This document shows positions 42,857-51,573 of a DNA stretch of 64,000 nt, in pieces. A program made the position numbers and the translations under genes. The DNA is from Myxococcus stipitatus (lineage in GTDB: Bacteria; Myxococcota; Myxococcia; Myxococcales; Myxococcaceae). The notes beneath the pieces were generated by a model. It had not been told where the DNA came from and made no database searches. It saw nothing but the letters and a program-made list of their open reading frames with translations. Location of the stretch: NCBI RefSeq assembly GCF_021412625.1, contig NZ_JAKCFI010000012.1:1-64000 (forward strand). Reading direction: 5' to 3'. Position 1 is the first letter of the stretch; every line of letters starts with the position of its first letter.

Positions 42857-43150
42857 ATGACCTCTCTTCCAAGAGCTGTGCTTCTGGCCGTGGTCGTGGT
42901 GCTGGGCGGAGCCTGTGGTGATGAGGGCGACGACGAGGAGTGCGTGGAACAGAGCGTGCTCGTCAGGCCCCAGCAAGGAGGCGACTGTCGGAGCATGTCG
43001 AGCTGTGGCGTGCCCAAGGGCTACGTCGAGTGTTGCGGAGGACTGCTCGCTGGCTGCGAGGCCTCCGGACCGGACGCGAAGTGCGTGGACGACCCCACGG
43101 ACTCCTGCTCTCCCGACAGGGGAGCGGACTGTCCTGGCATCTGTCAGTGA
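42857..43150 (+). CDS. Small Cys-rich lipoprotein
   Basis: 97 residues. Signal peptide MTSLPRAVLLAVVVVLGGAC, lipid Cys 20, then ten further Cys (EECVEQ, GDCRSMSSCG, ECCGGLLAGCE, KCVDD, SCSPD, DCPGIC), so disulfide-rich. Ribosome-binding site is weak and the start is chosen from the signal peptide. Surface or periplasmic. No family recognised. Confidence 0.65.
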   Translation: MTSLPRAVLLAVVVVLGGACGDEGDDEECVEQSVLVRPQQGGDCRSMSSCGVPKGYVECCGGLLAGCEASGPDAKCVDDPTDSCSPDRGADCPGICQ

Positions 43151-43171
43151 GCCGCGAGCGGCGTCACGCGG

Positions 43172-43318
43172 CTACTTGCCCGGGTCCGACGGAGGGGGCT
43201 TGGTCCGCTCCTTGTTGTTCTTGCCCCAGCCCCAGCTCGAGCTCCACATCCCAGGTCCCGTGAAGAGGACCGTGATGAGCGTCATCGCCACCGCGCCAAT
43301 GATGATTTCCCAGAACAT
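43172..43318 (-). CDS. 48-residue single-pass membrane peptide
   Basis: Start MFWEIIIGAVAMTLITVLF forms one membrane helix, followed by a Trp/Ser/Gly turn (WSSSWGWG), a Lys/Arg patch and PPPSDPGK. ttggaggg precedes ATG 43318 with good spacing, and codon third positions are G/C-rich, supporting a real small gene. Convergent with the lipoprotein gene at 42857. Function unknown. Confidence 0.6.
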   Translation of the reverse strand: MFWEIIIGAVAMTLITVLFTGPGMWSSSWGWGKNNKERTKPPPSDPGK

Positions 43319-43778
43319 GTTCACGCACCCTCCAACATCACCAGACTAGTCCAACACGTCCGCGAGCCGCAGGCGGCCCGGGCGACTCCAGGCCGTCTGA
43401 TGGGAGTCGTAACCCATGGCGAGGCTCCGGACCCGGGTACCGCCCGACGAGCCGACGTTCCGCGCCCCGCATGGGGGGCCGCCTGTCGGGGAACGAGCGG
43501 GCGCGAGCGCCGGGGTGCGCCAGGCAAGCCCTCGGGTCTGTCGGCCATCGTTCACCCCGCGCCTCCGGCCGGTTCCACCGGGTGTCACCTCGGCCGCGGA
43601 GCACGCGCCACCCGGGGCGCCCTACGACCCGCTCCGCACGAGAGGGGCCGCCATCGGGTAAGCGCCGGGTGGCTCGAACGGCACGGACCCTACCAACTCA
43701 CGCTGGAAGTGCAACCACGGCCTCCGCCGCGCGATGTGCCGGGCGCGCACGCGACGCGGTGCTACGCTCGCGCCCCGA
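43319..43778. other. Intergenic region, nothing recognised
   Basis: 460 bases between the minus-strand membrane peptide and the plus-strand nuclease gene. Frames here are long only because of GC bias. No promoter or repeat is convincing. Confidence 0.4.
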
Positions 43779-44762
43779 ATGTTCCAGTCCCTCGTCCGTT
43801 CCCCGTGCCGCGCGGCCCGCGTCGGCGCGTTCCGTCCCACCCTTGTCCGCGCCGGCCTCGTATTCGGTCTGCTCCTCGGCCTCATCGGCTGCGAGGGGCG
43901 TCAGCTCGACGGCGACTCGCCCGGCACGTCGCCGGAGCATACGGACGAGGGGGCCGTGCGCATCGCCGCCTTCAACGTCCACCGCCTCTTCGACACCGTC
44001 TGTGATTCGGGCAGCTGCGGCGGGTCCAACTACGAGGCACTCCCCACGTCGAACGCCTTCGAGGCCCAGGTGGGCAAGCTCGCCACGGCCATCGCCTCGC
44101 TCGACGCGGACGTGGTGATGCTGGCGGAGATCGAAACGCAGGCGGGGCTCGACGCCCTGCAGGCGCGGCTGCCGAAGCTGCCCCACGGGGTGCTGGGCGA
44201 GACGGGCGAGCCCGCGTCGGTCGACGTCGCGGTCCTCTCCGCCCACCCCATCACCGCCGTCCACGGGCACCGCGAGCGCGTGCTCGTGCGGCCCGACGGG
44301 ACGACGACGCGCTTCTCGCGGGAGCTGTTGGAGGTGCACCTGGACGTGGACGGCGCGGAGGTCATCGTGTTCGCCGCGCACTTCCGCTCGAAGGTGAACG
44401 ACGACCCGGGGCGCCGCCTCGCGGAGGCCGAGGCCACCCGTGACATCGTCGCGCGCGTGGCCGCGCAGTCGCCCCGGGCCCTGGTGGTGATGGGAGGAGA
44501 CCTCAACGACGTGCCCGGCTCCGAACCGCTGGTGGCGCTGGAGCGGGGCGGCGACCTGCTGCGCGTGGCCAGCGACAGGCCCGACGACCAGGCGTGGACC
44601 TACGTGTACTCCGGGCAGCGGCAGGCCATCGACCACCTGTACCTCGCGCGGGGCGCGGGCGCGTACGTGGCGGGCTCGTTCCGCGCCACGCGCGAGGGGA
44701 GCAGTGGCTTCGGCGGCTCGGACCACGCCGCCGTCCACGCGGACTTCGTGCCGGCGCGCTGA
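43779..44762 (+). CDS. Endonuclease/exonuclease/phosphatase-family lipoprotein
   Basis: 327 residues. Signal helix with lipobox LLGLIGC (Cys about 38). EEP fold motifs in order: RIAAFNVHRLFD, MLAEIETQ (metal Glu), FAAHFRSKVND, VVMGGDLNDVPGS and GGSDHAAVHADF (catalytic Asp-His). Could act on extracellular DNA or phosphate esters of lipids or sugars. Start ATG 43779 is preferred over an earlier frame that lacks the signal peptide at its start. Confidence 0.85.
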   Translation: MFQSLVRSPCRAARVGAFRPTLVRAGLVFGLLLGLIGCEGRQLDGDSPGTSPEHTDEGAVRIAAFNVHRLFDTVCDSGSCGGSNYEALPTSNAFEAQVGKLATAIASLDADVVMLAEIETQAGLDALQARLPKLPHGVLGETGEPASVDVAVLSAHPITAVHGHRERVLVRPDGTTTRFSRELLEVHLDVDGAEVIVFAAHFRSKVNDDPGRRLAEAEATRDIVARVAAQSPRALVVMGGDLNDVPGSEPLVALERGGDLLRVASDRPDDQAWTYVYSGQRQAIDHLYLARGAGAYVAGSFRATREGSSGFGGSDHAAVHADFVPAR

Positions 44763-44772
44763 GCGGGCCGCG

Positions 44773-45306
44773 TCAGGTCGCGGGGACCGCCTGGATGTCC
44801 AGTTCGATCTCCACGCGCTCGCCCACGAGCCAGCCGCCGTTGTCGAGCGTCTTGTTCCAGCGGATGCCGTAGTCGGAGCGGTTGATGGCGGCGCGCGCCG
44901 TGTAGAGCAGGCGCGTGTTGCCCCACGGGTCCTTCGACGTCGCGGCGTGACGCGCCTCGAACACCACGGGCTTCGTCACGTTGCGGATGGTCAGCTCCCC
45001 GAGCAGGCGGAAGCCGGAGCCGCCGGTGGGCTCCGTCTTCGTGCTCTTGAAGGTGATGTGCGGCGCGGCCTCCACGTCGAGGAAGTCCGCGGAGCGCAGG
45101 TGCGTGTCGCGCTCCGCCGCGCCCGTGTAGATGCTGGCCGCCTCCGCGCTCATCTCGACCTCGCCCTGGGTGGGGAGGTCCGCGTCCACGCGCAGCACGC
45201 CCGTCATGCGCTCGAAGCGACCGTGGACGCGCGCCACCACCATGTGGCGGGCGGTGAACAGGACTGAGGAATGCGCGGAATCGATGTTCCAGGTGGTGAC
45301 AGGCAT
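44773..45306 (-). CDS. YceI-family protein
   Basis: 177 residues: WNIDSAHSSVLFTARHM, VHGRFERMTGVL, FLDVEAAPHITFKST, LGELTIRNVTKPVVFE and DYGIRWNKTLDNGGWLVGERVEI span the lipocalin-like YceI barrel, which binds polyprenoid or other hydrophobic ligands. No signal peptide from this start, so probably cytosolic. ATG 45306 lacks a strong ribosome-binding site. ATG 45384 would add 26 residues and cannot be excluded. Confidence 0.85.
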   Translation of the reverse strand: MPVTTWNIDSAHSSVLFTARHMVVARVHGRFERMTGVLRVDADLPTQGEVEMSAEAASIYTGAAERDTHLRSADFLDVEAAPHITFKSTKTEPTGGSGFRLLGELTIRNVTKPVVFEARHAATSKDPWGNTRLLYTARAAINRSDYGIRWNKTLDNGGWLVGERVEIELDIQAVPAT

Positions 45307-45881
45307 GGGGGGAGGGCTCGTCGGTGTGGATTCGCGTTGAGGGGTCGGAATCGACGTTGGGGGGATGTCGATGACCCGCCTCATTCTAAGAAGAGAATCA
45401 CTCTGATTGGCCAATTCTTGTCGCGTTGCACCGAGCATGAGACGGAATGTGAATGCGACATGACATCGCGCGCGGCTCGTCGCCGGTGATGTCAGACCAT
45501 GCGTGGATTCCCGTCTGGCCGAGTCATGATTGTCTGAACGCCCCGTGAAGGTTTCGCGTCGCCGGGATGTCCGGCCGTCCGCGTCCGACACGCCCCCACT
45601 AACGGTCCCAAGGTATCGGCCTCCGGGTGACTGGAGGGTCGTGAAGCCGTGACGCGTCCCTCGCGGATGCGCCCGGCGTGCTCACCACCGTGACTCCTCG
45701 CGGTAGGAGCGACCGTCCCCAACATGGCGCGTACACTCGGGCGTCCCGGCGACGTTCTCCTCCAGGGAATCCGGAAACAGGCATGCGGCGCACCATCGCG
45801 GTCATCAACGGCGAGGCCTGCTGGCACGCGCACTTCCCGGATTTCGACGTCGTCCGCGCGTGAGTGACGGGGCCTCGCCCC
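45307..45881. other. Intergenic region with a gene remnant
   Basis: 575 bases. Holds an AT-richer stretch with ttctaagaagagaatc near 45385-45400, which may carry the yceI promoter, and the short remnant at 45783. Otherwise empty. Confidence 0.4.
45783..45863 (+). pseudogene. Possible remnant of a HicB-like antitoxin N-terminus
   Basis: 26 residues, MRRTIAVINGEACWHAHFPDFDVVRA, resembling the first strands of HicB/UPF0150 proteins (IAVI...WHAHFPDF). The frame then stops at TGA 45861-45863, where relatives continue for 40-100 residues. Too short to be sure. No hicA-like gene adjoins it. Confidence 0.25.
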
Positions 45882-45886
45882 TCACA
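45864..45886. terminator. Hairpin at the end of the cyclase gene
   Basis: gtgacggggcctcgcccctcac forms a stem (GTGA/TCAC and GGGG/CCCC with one bulged base) overlapping the minus-strand stop at 45882-45884. Without a U-run. Possible bidirectional terminator. Confidence 0.4.
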
Positions 45887-48800
45887 TCGCGGCGACGGCG
45901 GGGGCGACCGGCTCGAGCGTGGGGGCGGGGGCGTGCTCCGCCACCATCCGGTCCAGCCGACGCAGCTCGGCCTTCGCGCCGATGCGCTCGAACAGCTCGC
46001 GCGCCCGGCCCAGCAGCTCCGCGCGCCGGTGCGGCAGCGCCACGCCCGCGTCGTGATAGGCCACGGCCGTCTCCCACACGTTCGGCGTCGACTCCAGCAC
46101 CGCGATGGCGCGCAGGAACAGCGGCTCCGCCTCGCGCGGCCCCTTCTTCAACGCCAGGGCCCGCGCCCGCACCCGGAGCGCGGGGCCCTTCAGGTACTCG
46201 TAGCGATGCGCCAGCAGCCGGGCCTTGAGGAGGCATCGGTCGACGATGGACCACAGCGTCTCCCGGGGCACCGCCACCGCCCCCTGCTCCAACGCGAACA
46301 GCGCCCCTTCGGCCGCGTCCACCAGGCCAATCTGGAGGAAGGGCACCAGCACGGGGTAGCGGGACAGGGCCTCGTCCGCGCGCACCGCCATCAGCCCCGC
46401 CTCCTCCACCTGGTGCTCGCGCACCGTCACGTTGACCAGGTGGTTGAGGCTGGCGCACTGGTTGGCCAGGTCCTGCACCTCGATGCTGATGCGCAGGCCC
46501 TGCTCCAGCTCCGCGCACAGCTCGCCCACGTCCCCCTCCCCGCGCAGGTAGCGCGTCAGCGGAATCCACGAGTGCGCCCAGCCCTGGTGCATCAGCGCGT
46601 TGAGGTCCGCCCCCACGCGCCCCATCTCCACGAAGGTCTTCTCCGCCTCCTCGAAGCGAGAGGACAGGAACAGGCTCGCGCCCAGCAACATCAGCCCCGT
46701 CTGCACCTCCCACATGTCGCGCACCTGCCGCAGCAGCGCCACCGCCTGCTCGCCGTACTGCGAGGCTCGGGTCAGGTCGTTGTTGAAGATGGCCAGCGCG
46801 GACAGCCGGCTGAGCGCGATGCCCTCCGCCGCCGGGTCCCTCGCGCGCCGCGCGTACTCCAGCGCGCGACCACACCAGCGCGCCGCCCGGCCCATGAAGC
46901 CCGAGCCGAAGAGCAGCGCGCCATAGTAGCTGCTCGCCAGGCTCAGCCCATGCTCCGTGCGCGCGCGCTTCGCCATGACCGCGGCCACCATCGTCGCCCA
47001 CGCGAGCTTCTTCATGTCCGCGAAGTAGTAGATCTTGATGAGCGAGATGAGCGTGGACAGCTGCTTGAGATACTGCGGCAGCTTCGGCCCCAGCGGGCGC
47101 GCCAGCCAGGGGAACAGGCCGTAGAGCAGGTGCAGCCCGTAGGCCACGAGCGTGCGGCCCACCAGCGCGAACGTGCTGCGCGGCATGGGGCGCCCCAACA
47201 GCTCCATGGCCATCTCCAGCTCCTGGAGGGCCCGGGGGGACTCGCCCTTGGCCTGGTGCGCGCTGCCCAGCCCCAGGTGGATCTCCGCCTGGCGGGTCAC
47301 CAGCTCCTCGTCCGCCAGGCACTGCTCGAACATGTGGATGGCGCCGCCGTAGTTGCCCGCCTGGAGCAGCGTCTCCGCCAGCTCCTGCATCACCCGGCGC
47401 GTCTTCAGCAGCACCTCGTCGGGGTCCAACGCCACGGTGCCGGAGAGGATTTCGATGGCGCGGTTGTAGTGGTGGACCGCGTCGTCGTTCGCGTACTGGC
47501 CGCGCGCGCTCCGGGCCGCCATCAGCGTGTACTCCAGCCCCTTCACCTCGTCGTTCCCGGCGAGGAAGTGGTACGCGAGGATACCGGCGGAGGCCACGGG
47601 GTGCTCCCCCGCCCGGGCTTCCAGGAAGCGGGCCATCCGCCGGTGCAGGTCCTCGCGCGAGGACACCAGCAGCGTGTTGTAGGCCGCGTCGCGGATGACG
47701 ATGTGCTTGAAGATGCAGGTGAAGGGCTCCTCCAACTCCAGGACGATGAGCCCCAGGTGCGTCAGCGTGTCGATGGCGTCGCGGATGCGCTGCCGCGACA
47801 CCGAGCCCGGCACCAGCGCCGCCACCGCGTCCAACGTGAAGATGCGCCCCACGACGGAGGCCACCTTCACCACCAGCTTCTCCGTCTCGCTGAGCAGGTC
47901 GATGCGCGCCAGCACCACGTCCTGGATGGAGTCCGGGAGCGCCAACCCCTGCAGGCTGCGCTTGAGCTCCATCTGCGTCGCGCCTGGCGCCACCGGGCCC
48001 AGGTAGCCGCCCTCCACCAGCCCCTGGACGATGGACTCCGCGAAGAACGGATTGCCCTGCACCTTGCCGAGCAGCAGCTCCTCCAGCGCCAGGTCCGGCG
48101 GGTCCATGCGCAGGTGCACCCGCAACAGCGAGCGCGTGTCCTCGTCCTCCAGGTTGGACAGCTCCAGCGGGCGCAGCCCGGGCAGGTCCTTGAGGTTCTT
48201 GAGCTGCTCTCCCGGACGCAGCGTCACCAGCAGCGTCACCCGCAGCGGCGCCAGCCGCGAGGCCACGTACTCGAGGAGGTCGACGGAGATGTTGTCCGCC
48301 CAGTGCAGGTCCTCGAAGAACAGCAGCAGCGGCGTCTCGCGCGAGCGCTTCTCGATGAGCTCGAAGATGATCTGGAACACGCGCTGGTTCTTGCGCCGCG
48401 CGTCCAGGCCGCGCGTCTCCGGGTCCTCCGGCACGTCCATGCCGAGGATGCCGGCCAGCACGGGGAGCCACTCCAGGCCGACGACCTCCAGCCCGGACAT
48501 GCCCTCGCGCAGCCGGGCCAGCCGCGCGTCCACGTCGTCGCCGTCGTGCAGGCCGAACAGCTGGACGAGCACCTCCTTCCACGGGAAGAAGGGGGTGAAC
48601 ATCTCGTACGAGTAGCAGACGCCGTACAGGCTGCGGGCGCCTCGGGACTCGGCCTCCTCCACCACCCGCGCGCCCAGGCGCGACTTGCCGATGCCCGCCT
48701 CGCCGGACACCACGCACACCCGTCCGCTGCCCGCCGCCGACTCCAGCACCGCCTGATGGAGCAGGTCCAGCTCGCGCCGCCGCCCGACGATTCCGCCACG

Positions 48801-50156
48801 CCCCTTCAGGAACAGGCTGCGCCGCACCTCGGCCTTGAGCCGGTAGACGGGCACCGCGCGCGCCACGCCCTTGAGCCGCGCGTCCTCCACGAACTCGGTG
48901 ACGAAGCCCCCCTGCTGCAGCTTGCGCTCGGTCTGCGCGTCGATGTGGATGCCAGGGCCGTCCGCGTACGACATCAGGCGCGCGGCCATGTTCACCACCT
49001 CCCCCAGCGCGGAGTAGCCCTTGCGCCACGGGGAGCCCATGTCCCCGAAGTACGCGTGCCCCGTGGCGATGCCGATGGACAGCTCGCGCACGTAGGGGAA
49101 GCTCTCGCGCTCGCGCAGGAGCTTGCACGCCAGCCGGCTGGCGAGGACCTCCTTGTTCTGCTGCGCCGTGGGAGCGCCGAACAGGACGTAGAGCACGTTG
49201 CCCTTGTCCGTGAAGTCCGTCATCAGCAGCACGCCACCGTGGTGGGCGCTCTCGCGCTGGACGTACTCGTAGAAGGCGTTCAGCTCGCCGGTATAGGCGT
49301 CCACGTCCGCCAGCGTGTGGTCGGTCTGGAAGCGCACGAAGAAGCAGGTGACGTCGCGGAAGTCACCGCCGAGTTCCTGGTAGGCGGTGGTGATCTTCGT
49401 GAAGAGCACCGGGTGCAACAGCAGGGCGCACCGGCCCACCAGCTCCTCGCCGCCCTTCGACGAGAAGGACGGCGGGGCGCCCACGGGCAGCGGGACGGAG
49501 GGCTCCAACCGGAACGCCCCGTCACGCTCCTCGCCCACCCGCGCCAGGTCCGGCAGGAGCGCCCAGGCCTCCGCGCTCAGCAGCACCTCGCCCACCCGGG
49601 CCCGCTTCTCCGCCTGGACGGCCTGCTCCAGCGGACGACCGATGAGCGCCGGGTGCATCCACATGCCCGTGGTGCCCAGGACGATGCGGTGCGACTCCCC
49701 CACCCCGATGCCGATGCGCGACGACACGCTGAAGCGCTGCCCCAGCAGCTCCAGCTGGGAGAAGCGCGCCAGCCGCCGCTGGACGTCGAGCGCGCAGCGC
49801 GACGCCCGCTGGACCGCCTCCGTGTCCCCCTCGCCATGGCCCGGCTCGAAGCACGCGAGGATGGAGTCCCCCGCGAACTGGTAGATGTCCCCGCCGTGCG
49901 CGCGCACGACGTCGATCATCTCCGTGTAGTAGCTGCGCAGCAGGCGCTGGAGCGCGTCGATGCCCCGAGGCCCCGCACCGCTCAGGCTCACGACGATGGG
50001 CGTGAAGCCCGCGATGTCCAGCACCAGGATGGCGCCCCGCACGGCCTCCACCGGCGGCAGCGCGTGCGCCTCCGTGTGCTCGAGCCTGCGGATCAACGCG
50101 CCCGGGATGTACGGCCGCAGGGAGGAGAGGACCAGGTCGATGTCCACCGACGGCAT
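45882..50156 (-). CDS. Double nucleotidyl-cyclase / AAA ATPase / repeat regulatory protein
   Basis: 1424 residues. Two class III cyclase-like domains: the first at about 35-210 (AILVLDIAGFTPIV, GDIYQFAGDSILACF) and the second at about 255-440 (DVTCFFVRF, FTDKGNVLYVLFGAP, SIGIATGHAYFGDMG). An AAA/STAND ATPase follows (about 480-790; VVSGEAGIGKSRLGARVV, LLFFEDLHWADN), then helical TPR-like repeats to the end. The first cyclase keeps Asp positions in DIAGFT. The second looks partly degenerate. Signalling scaffold. ATG 50156 has gggggagcg upstream. Confidence 0.85.
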   Translation of the reverse strand: MPSVDIDLVLSSLRPYIPGALIRRLEHTEAHALPPVEAVRGAILVLDIAGFTPIVVSLSGAGPRGIDALQRLLRSYYTEMIDVVRAHGGDIYQFAGDSILACFEPGHGEGDTEAVQRASRCALDVQRRLARFSQLELLGQRFSVSSRIGIGVGESHRIVLGTTGMWMHPALIGRPLEQAVQAEKRARVGEVLLSAEAWALLPDLARVGEERDGAFRLEPSVPLPVGAPPSFSSKGGEELVGRCALLLHPVLFTKITTAYQELGGDFRDVTCFFVRFQTDHTLADVDAYTGELNAFYEYVQRESAHHGGVLLMTDFTDKGNVLYVLFGAPTAQQNKEVLASRLACKLLRERESFPYVRELSIGIATGHAYFGDMGSPWRKGYSALGEVVNMAARLMSYADGPGIHIDAQTERKLQQGGFVTEFVEDARLKGVARAVPVYRLKAEVRRSLFLKGRGGIVGRRRELDLLHQAVLESAAGSGRVCVVSGEAGIGKSRLGARVVEEAESRGARSLYGVCYSYEMFTPFFPWKEVLVQLFGLHDGDDVDARLARLREGMSGLEVVGLEWLPVLAGILGMDVPEDPETRGLDARRKNQRVFQIIFELIEKRSRETPLLLFFEDLHWADNISVDLLEYVASRLAPLRVTLLVTLRPGEQLKNLKDLPGLRPLELSNLEDEDTRSLLRVHLRMDPPDLALEELLLGKVQGNPFFAESIVQGLVEGGYLGPVAPGATQMELKRSLQGLALPDSIQDVVLARIDLLSETEKLVVKVASVVGRIFTLDAVAALVPGSVSRQRIRDAIDTLTHLGLIVLELEEPFTCIFKHIVIRDAAYNTLLVSSREDLHRRMARFLEARAGEHPVASAGILAYHFLAGNDEVKGLEYTLMAARSARGQYANDDAVHHYNRAIEILSGTVALDPDEVLLKTRRVMQELAETLLQAGNYGGAIHMFEQCLADEELVTRQAEIHLGLGSAHQAKGESPRALQELEMAMELLGRPMPRSTFALVGRTLVAYGLHLLYGLFPWLARPLGPKLPQYLKQLSTLISLIKIYYFADMKKLAWATMVAAVMAKRARTEHGLSLASSYYGALLFGSGFMGRAARWCGRALEYARRARDPAAEGIALSRLSALAIFNNDLTRASQYGEQAVALLRQVRDMWEVQTGLMLLGASLFLSSRFEEAEKTFVEMGRVGADLNALMHQGWAHSWIPLTRYLRGEGDVGELCAELEQGLRISIEVQDLANQCASLNHLVNVTVREHQVEEAGLMAVRADEALSRYPVLVPFLQIGLVDAAEGALFALEQGAVAVPRETLWSIVDRCLLKARLLAHRYEYLKGPALRVRARALALKKGPREAEPLFLRAIAVLESTPNVWETAVAYHDAGVALPHRRAELLGRARELFERIGAKAELRRLDRMVAEHAPAPTLEPVAPAVAAM

Positions 50157-50427
50157 GGAGCGCTCCCCCTCAGCCCCGCATCCCGGGCCCGCCCCACGCG
50201 CTCCCCACCCACCCACCGGCACGCGGCCGGGGAGCGGACGTCACCGCGACGGCGAGGGACCAGCGCTCAGGTGAGGTATCGACTCGGATCATGGCGGCGC
50301 ACGAGGGACACGGGATTCTCGATCCTTCGACGAGGAGCTGGAGTTCCCCCTTCTCCTCATCCTAGACGCTTTCCACCGCTGCTTCGCGTCCCCTCGCTCC
50401 CAAACTCGCTTTTCAAGCTTTCCCTGT

Positions 50428-50979
50428 TCACTGCATGGCGAGGCGAGGCGGTTCGCGGAGGGCGTCGAGGATGAACTCGGCGACGCGCTCGAGTGAGTCG
50501 GTGCGCTCCAGGTCCGGGGAGAAGCGACGGAAGGACTCGGGAGGTCCGAAGAGGATGATGGGCTTGCCGTAGCGCAGGGCCAGGGCGGACTCGGCGACGG
50601 TGCCCGCCCCACCAGGGAGGGCGACGAGGGCGTTGGGCGTCAGGACGTTGATGTGGTTGCGGCTGAGCGGGTCCGTGCCCTGTTCGCCGCTCAGGGGCAG
50701 GTGGGTGTAGATGGCCAGCTCCACGCCCGGGTTGGGGTAGCCGGAGCGGGGCTCGTAGTCGCCGTCGTGGACGGAGCCCGGGACGACGCCGATGGAGATA
50801 CCCCGGCGGCCCTCCACCTGCACGAACGCGTCCGCGGCCGCGCGCATCACCCCGCTGCCGGCGCCGGTGAGCAGGTCGAAGCCCGCCTCGGCGATCCACC
50901 GCGCCAGGGGGATGACGCGCTCGGCGTGCTCCTCCTTGCCCGAACCAAAGACACCGATGATCCGCCGTTCCCTTCGCAT
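50428..50979 (-). CDS. LOG/TIGR00725-family nucleotide-binding protein
   Basis: 183 residues. Rossmann-type fold with IIGVFGSGKEEHAER, LLTGAGSGVMRAAADAF and ALVALPGGAGTVAE, the PGGxGT motif of the lysine-decarboxylase-like LOG family (nucleotide 5'-monophosphate phosphoribohydrolases and relatives). The true substrate is uncertain. ATG 50979 is preceded by ggaggaaacggag. An upstream TTG at 50997 is rejected. Confidence 0.85.
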   Translation of the reverse strand: MRRERRIIGVFGSGKEEHAERVIPLARWIAEAGFDLLTGAGSGVMRAAADAFVQVEGRRGISIGVVPGSVHDGDYEPRSGYPNPGVELAIYTHLPLSGEQGTDPLSRNHINVLTPNALVALPGGAGTVAESALALRYGKPIILFGPPESFRRFSPDLERTDSLERVAEFILDALREPPRLAMQ

Positions 50980-51235
50980 GGACTCCGTTTCCTCCAACGA
51001 GGTGCTCGACCCTTGCCCCCAGCTTGGTCCATGTGCGAGCGGCGCACCCGGCTCAACCGTTCAGTGAGGCACACAAGACGCGTCCGGCGTTCACCGACGG
51101 AAGGATCCACCCCTGGACACAGCCTGGATTGACGCTTGATTGACGCCAGCGAGGACGTGTCCACACCCCCTGGGACGCGCCCTCCTGTCAGACCCCCGCC
51201 CTACCCTCGCTCACGTCACAGCCTGGAGGTCGACC

Positions 51236-51544
51236 ATGTTCGACACCTGTGGTGGATGTGAGCGGCGCGGTGGCGCCGGGGAAATCTTCGACTGGTGCGC
51301 CAACTGCGAGCTGTCGCTGTGCGCGCGGTGCATGACGCGTGGCTGCTGTGGCAGCGTCCCGGCGGAGTCCGGTCGGGACACGCCGCTGCTGCTGCCGGAC
51401 CCGCCGTCCGAGGACGACGACCTGTCGTTGCCGGAGCACTTCGGTGGCAGGTGCTGCGCGCATGCGCGGGCGGTGGCGTGCTCGTGCGCCTTCCACTGGG
51501 TCTGCGAGCGGCACGGCGACCAGCACATCGGCACGCACGACTGA
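51236..51544 (+). CDS. Small Cys/His-rich putative zinc-binding protein
   Basis: 102 residues with paired Cys motifs CGGC, CANC, CARC, RGCC near the N-terminus (about 5-35), an acidic linker (PSEDDDLSLPEHF), then CCAHARAVACSC and CERHGDQHIGTH. Reads like a B-box or zinc-ribbon-type adaptor. ctggagg 8 bp before ATG 51236 supports the start. Convergent with the large kinase gene. Function unknown. Confidence 0.7.
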   Translation: MFDTCGGCERRGGAGEIFDWCANCELSLCARCMTRGCCGSVPAESGRDTPLLLPDPPSEDDDLSLPEHFGGRCCAHARAVACSCAFHWVCERHGDQHIGTHD

Positions 51545-51573
51545 CGCGGCCTGGGGGCGTACCCCAGCGGGGC

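Noticed and set aside
45864-50474. A 1536-codon plus-strand open frame
   Set aside because: Shadow of the cyclase/AAA gene. The Arg/His/Gln-rich composition is typical of reversed GC-rich codons.
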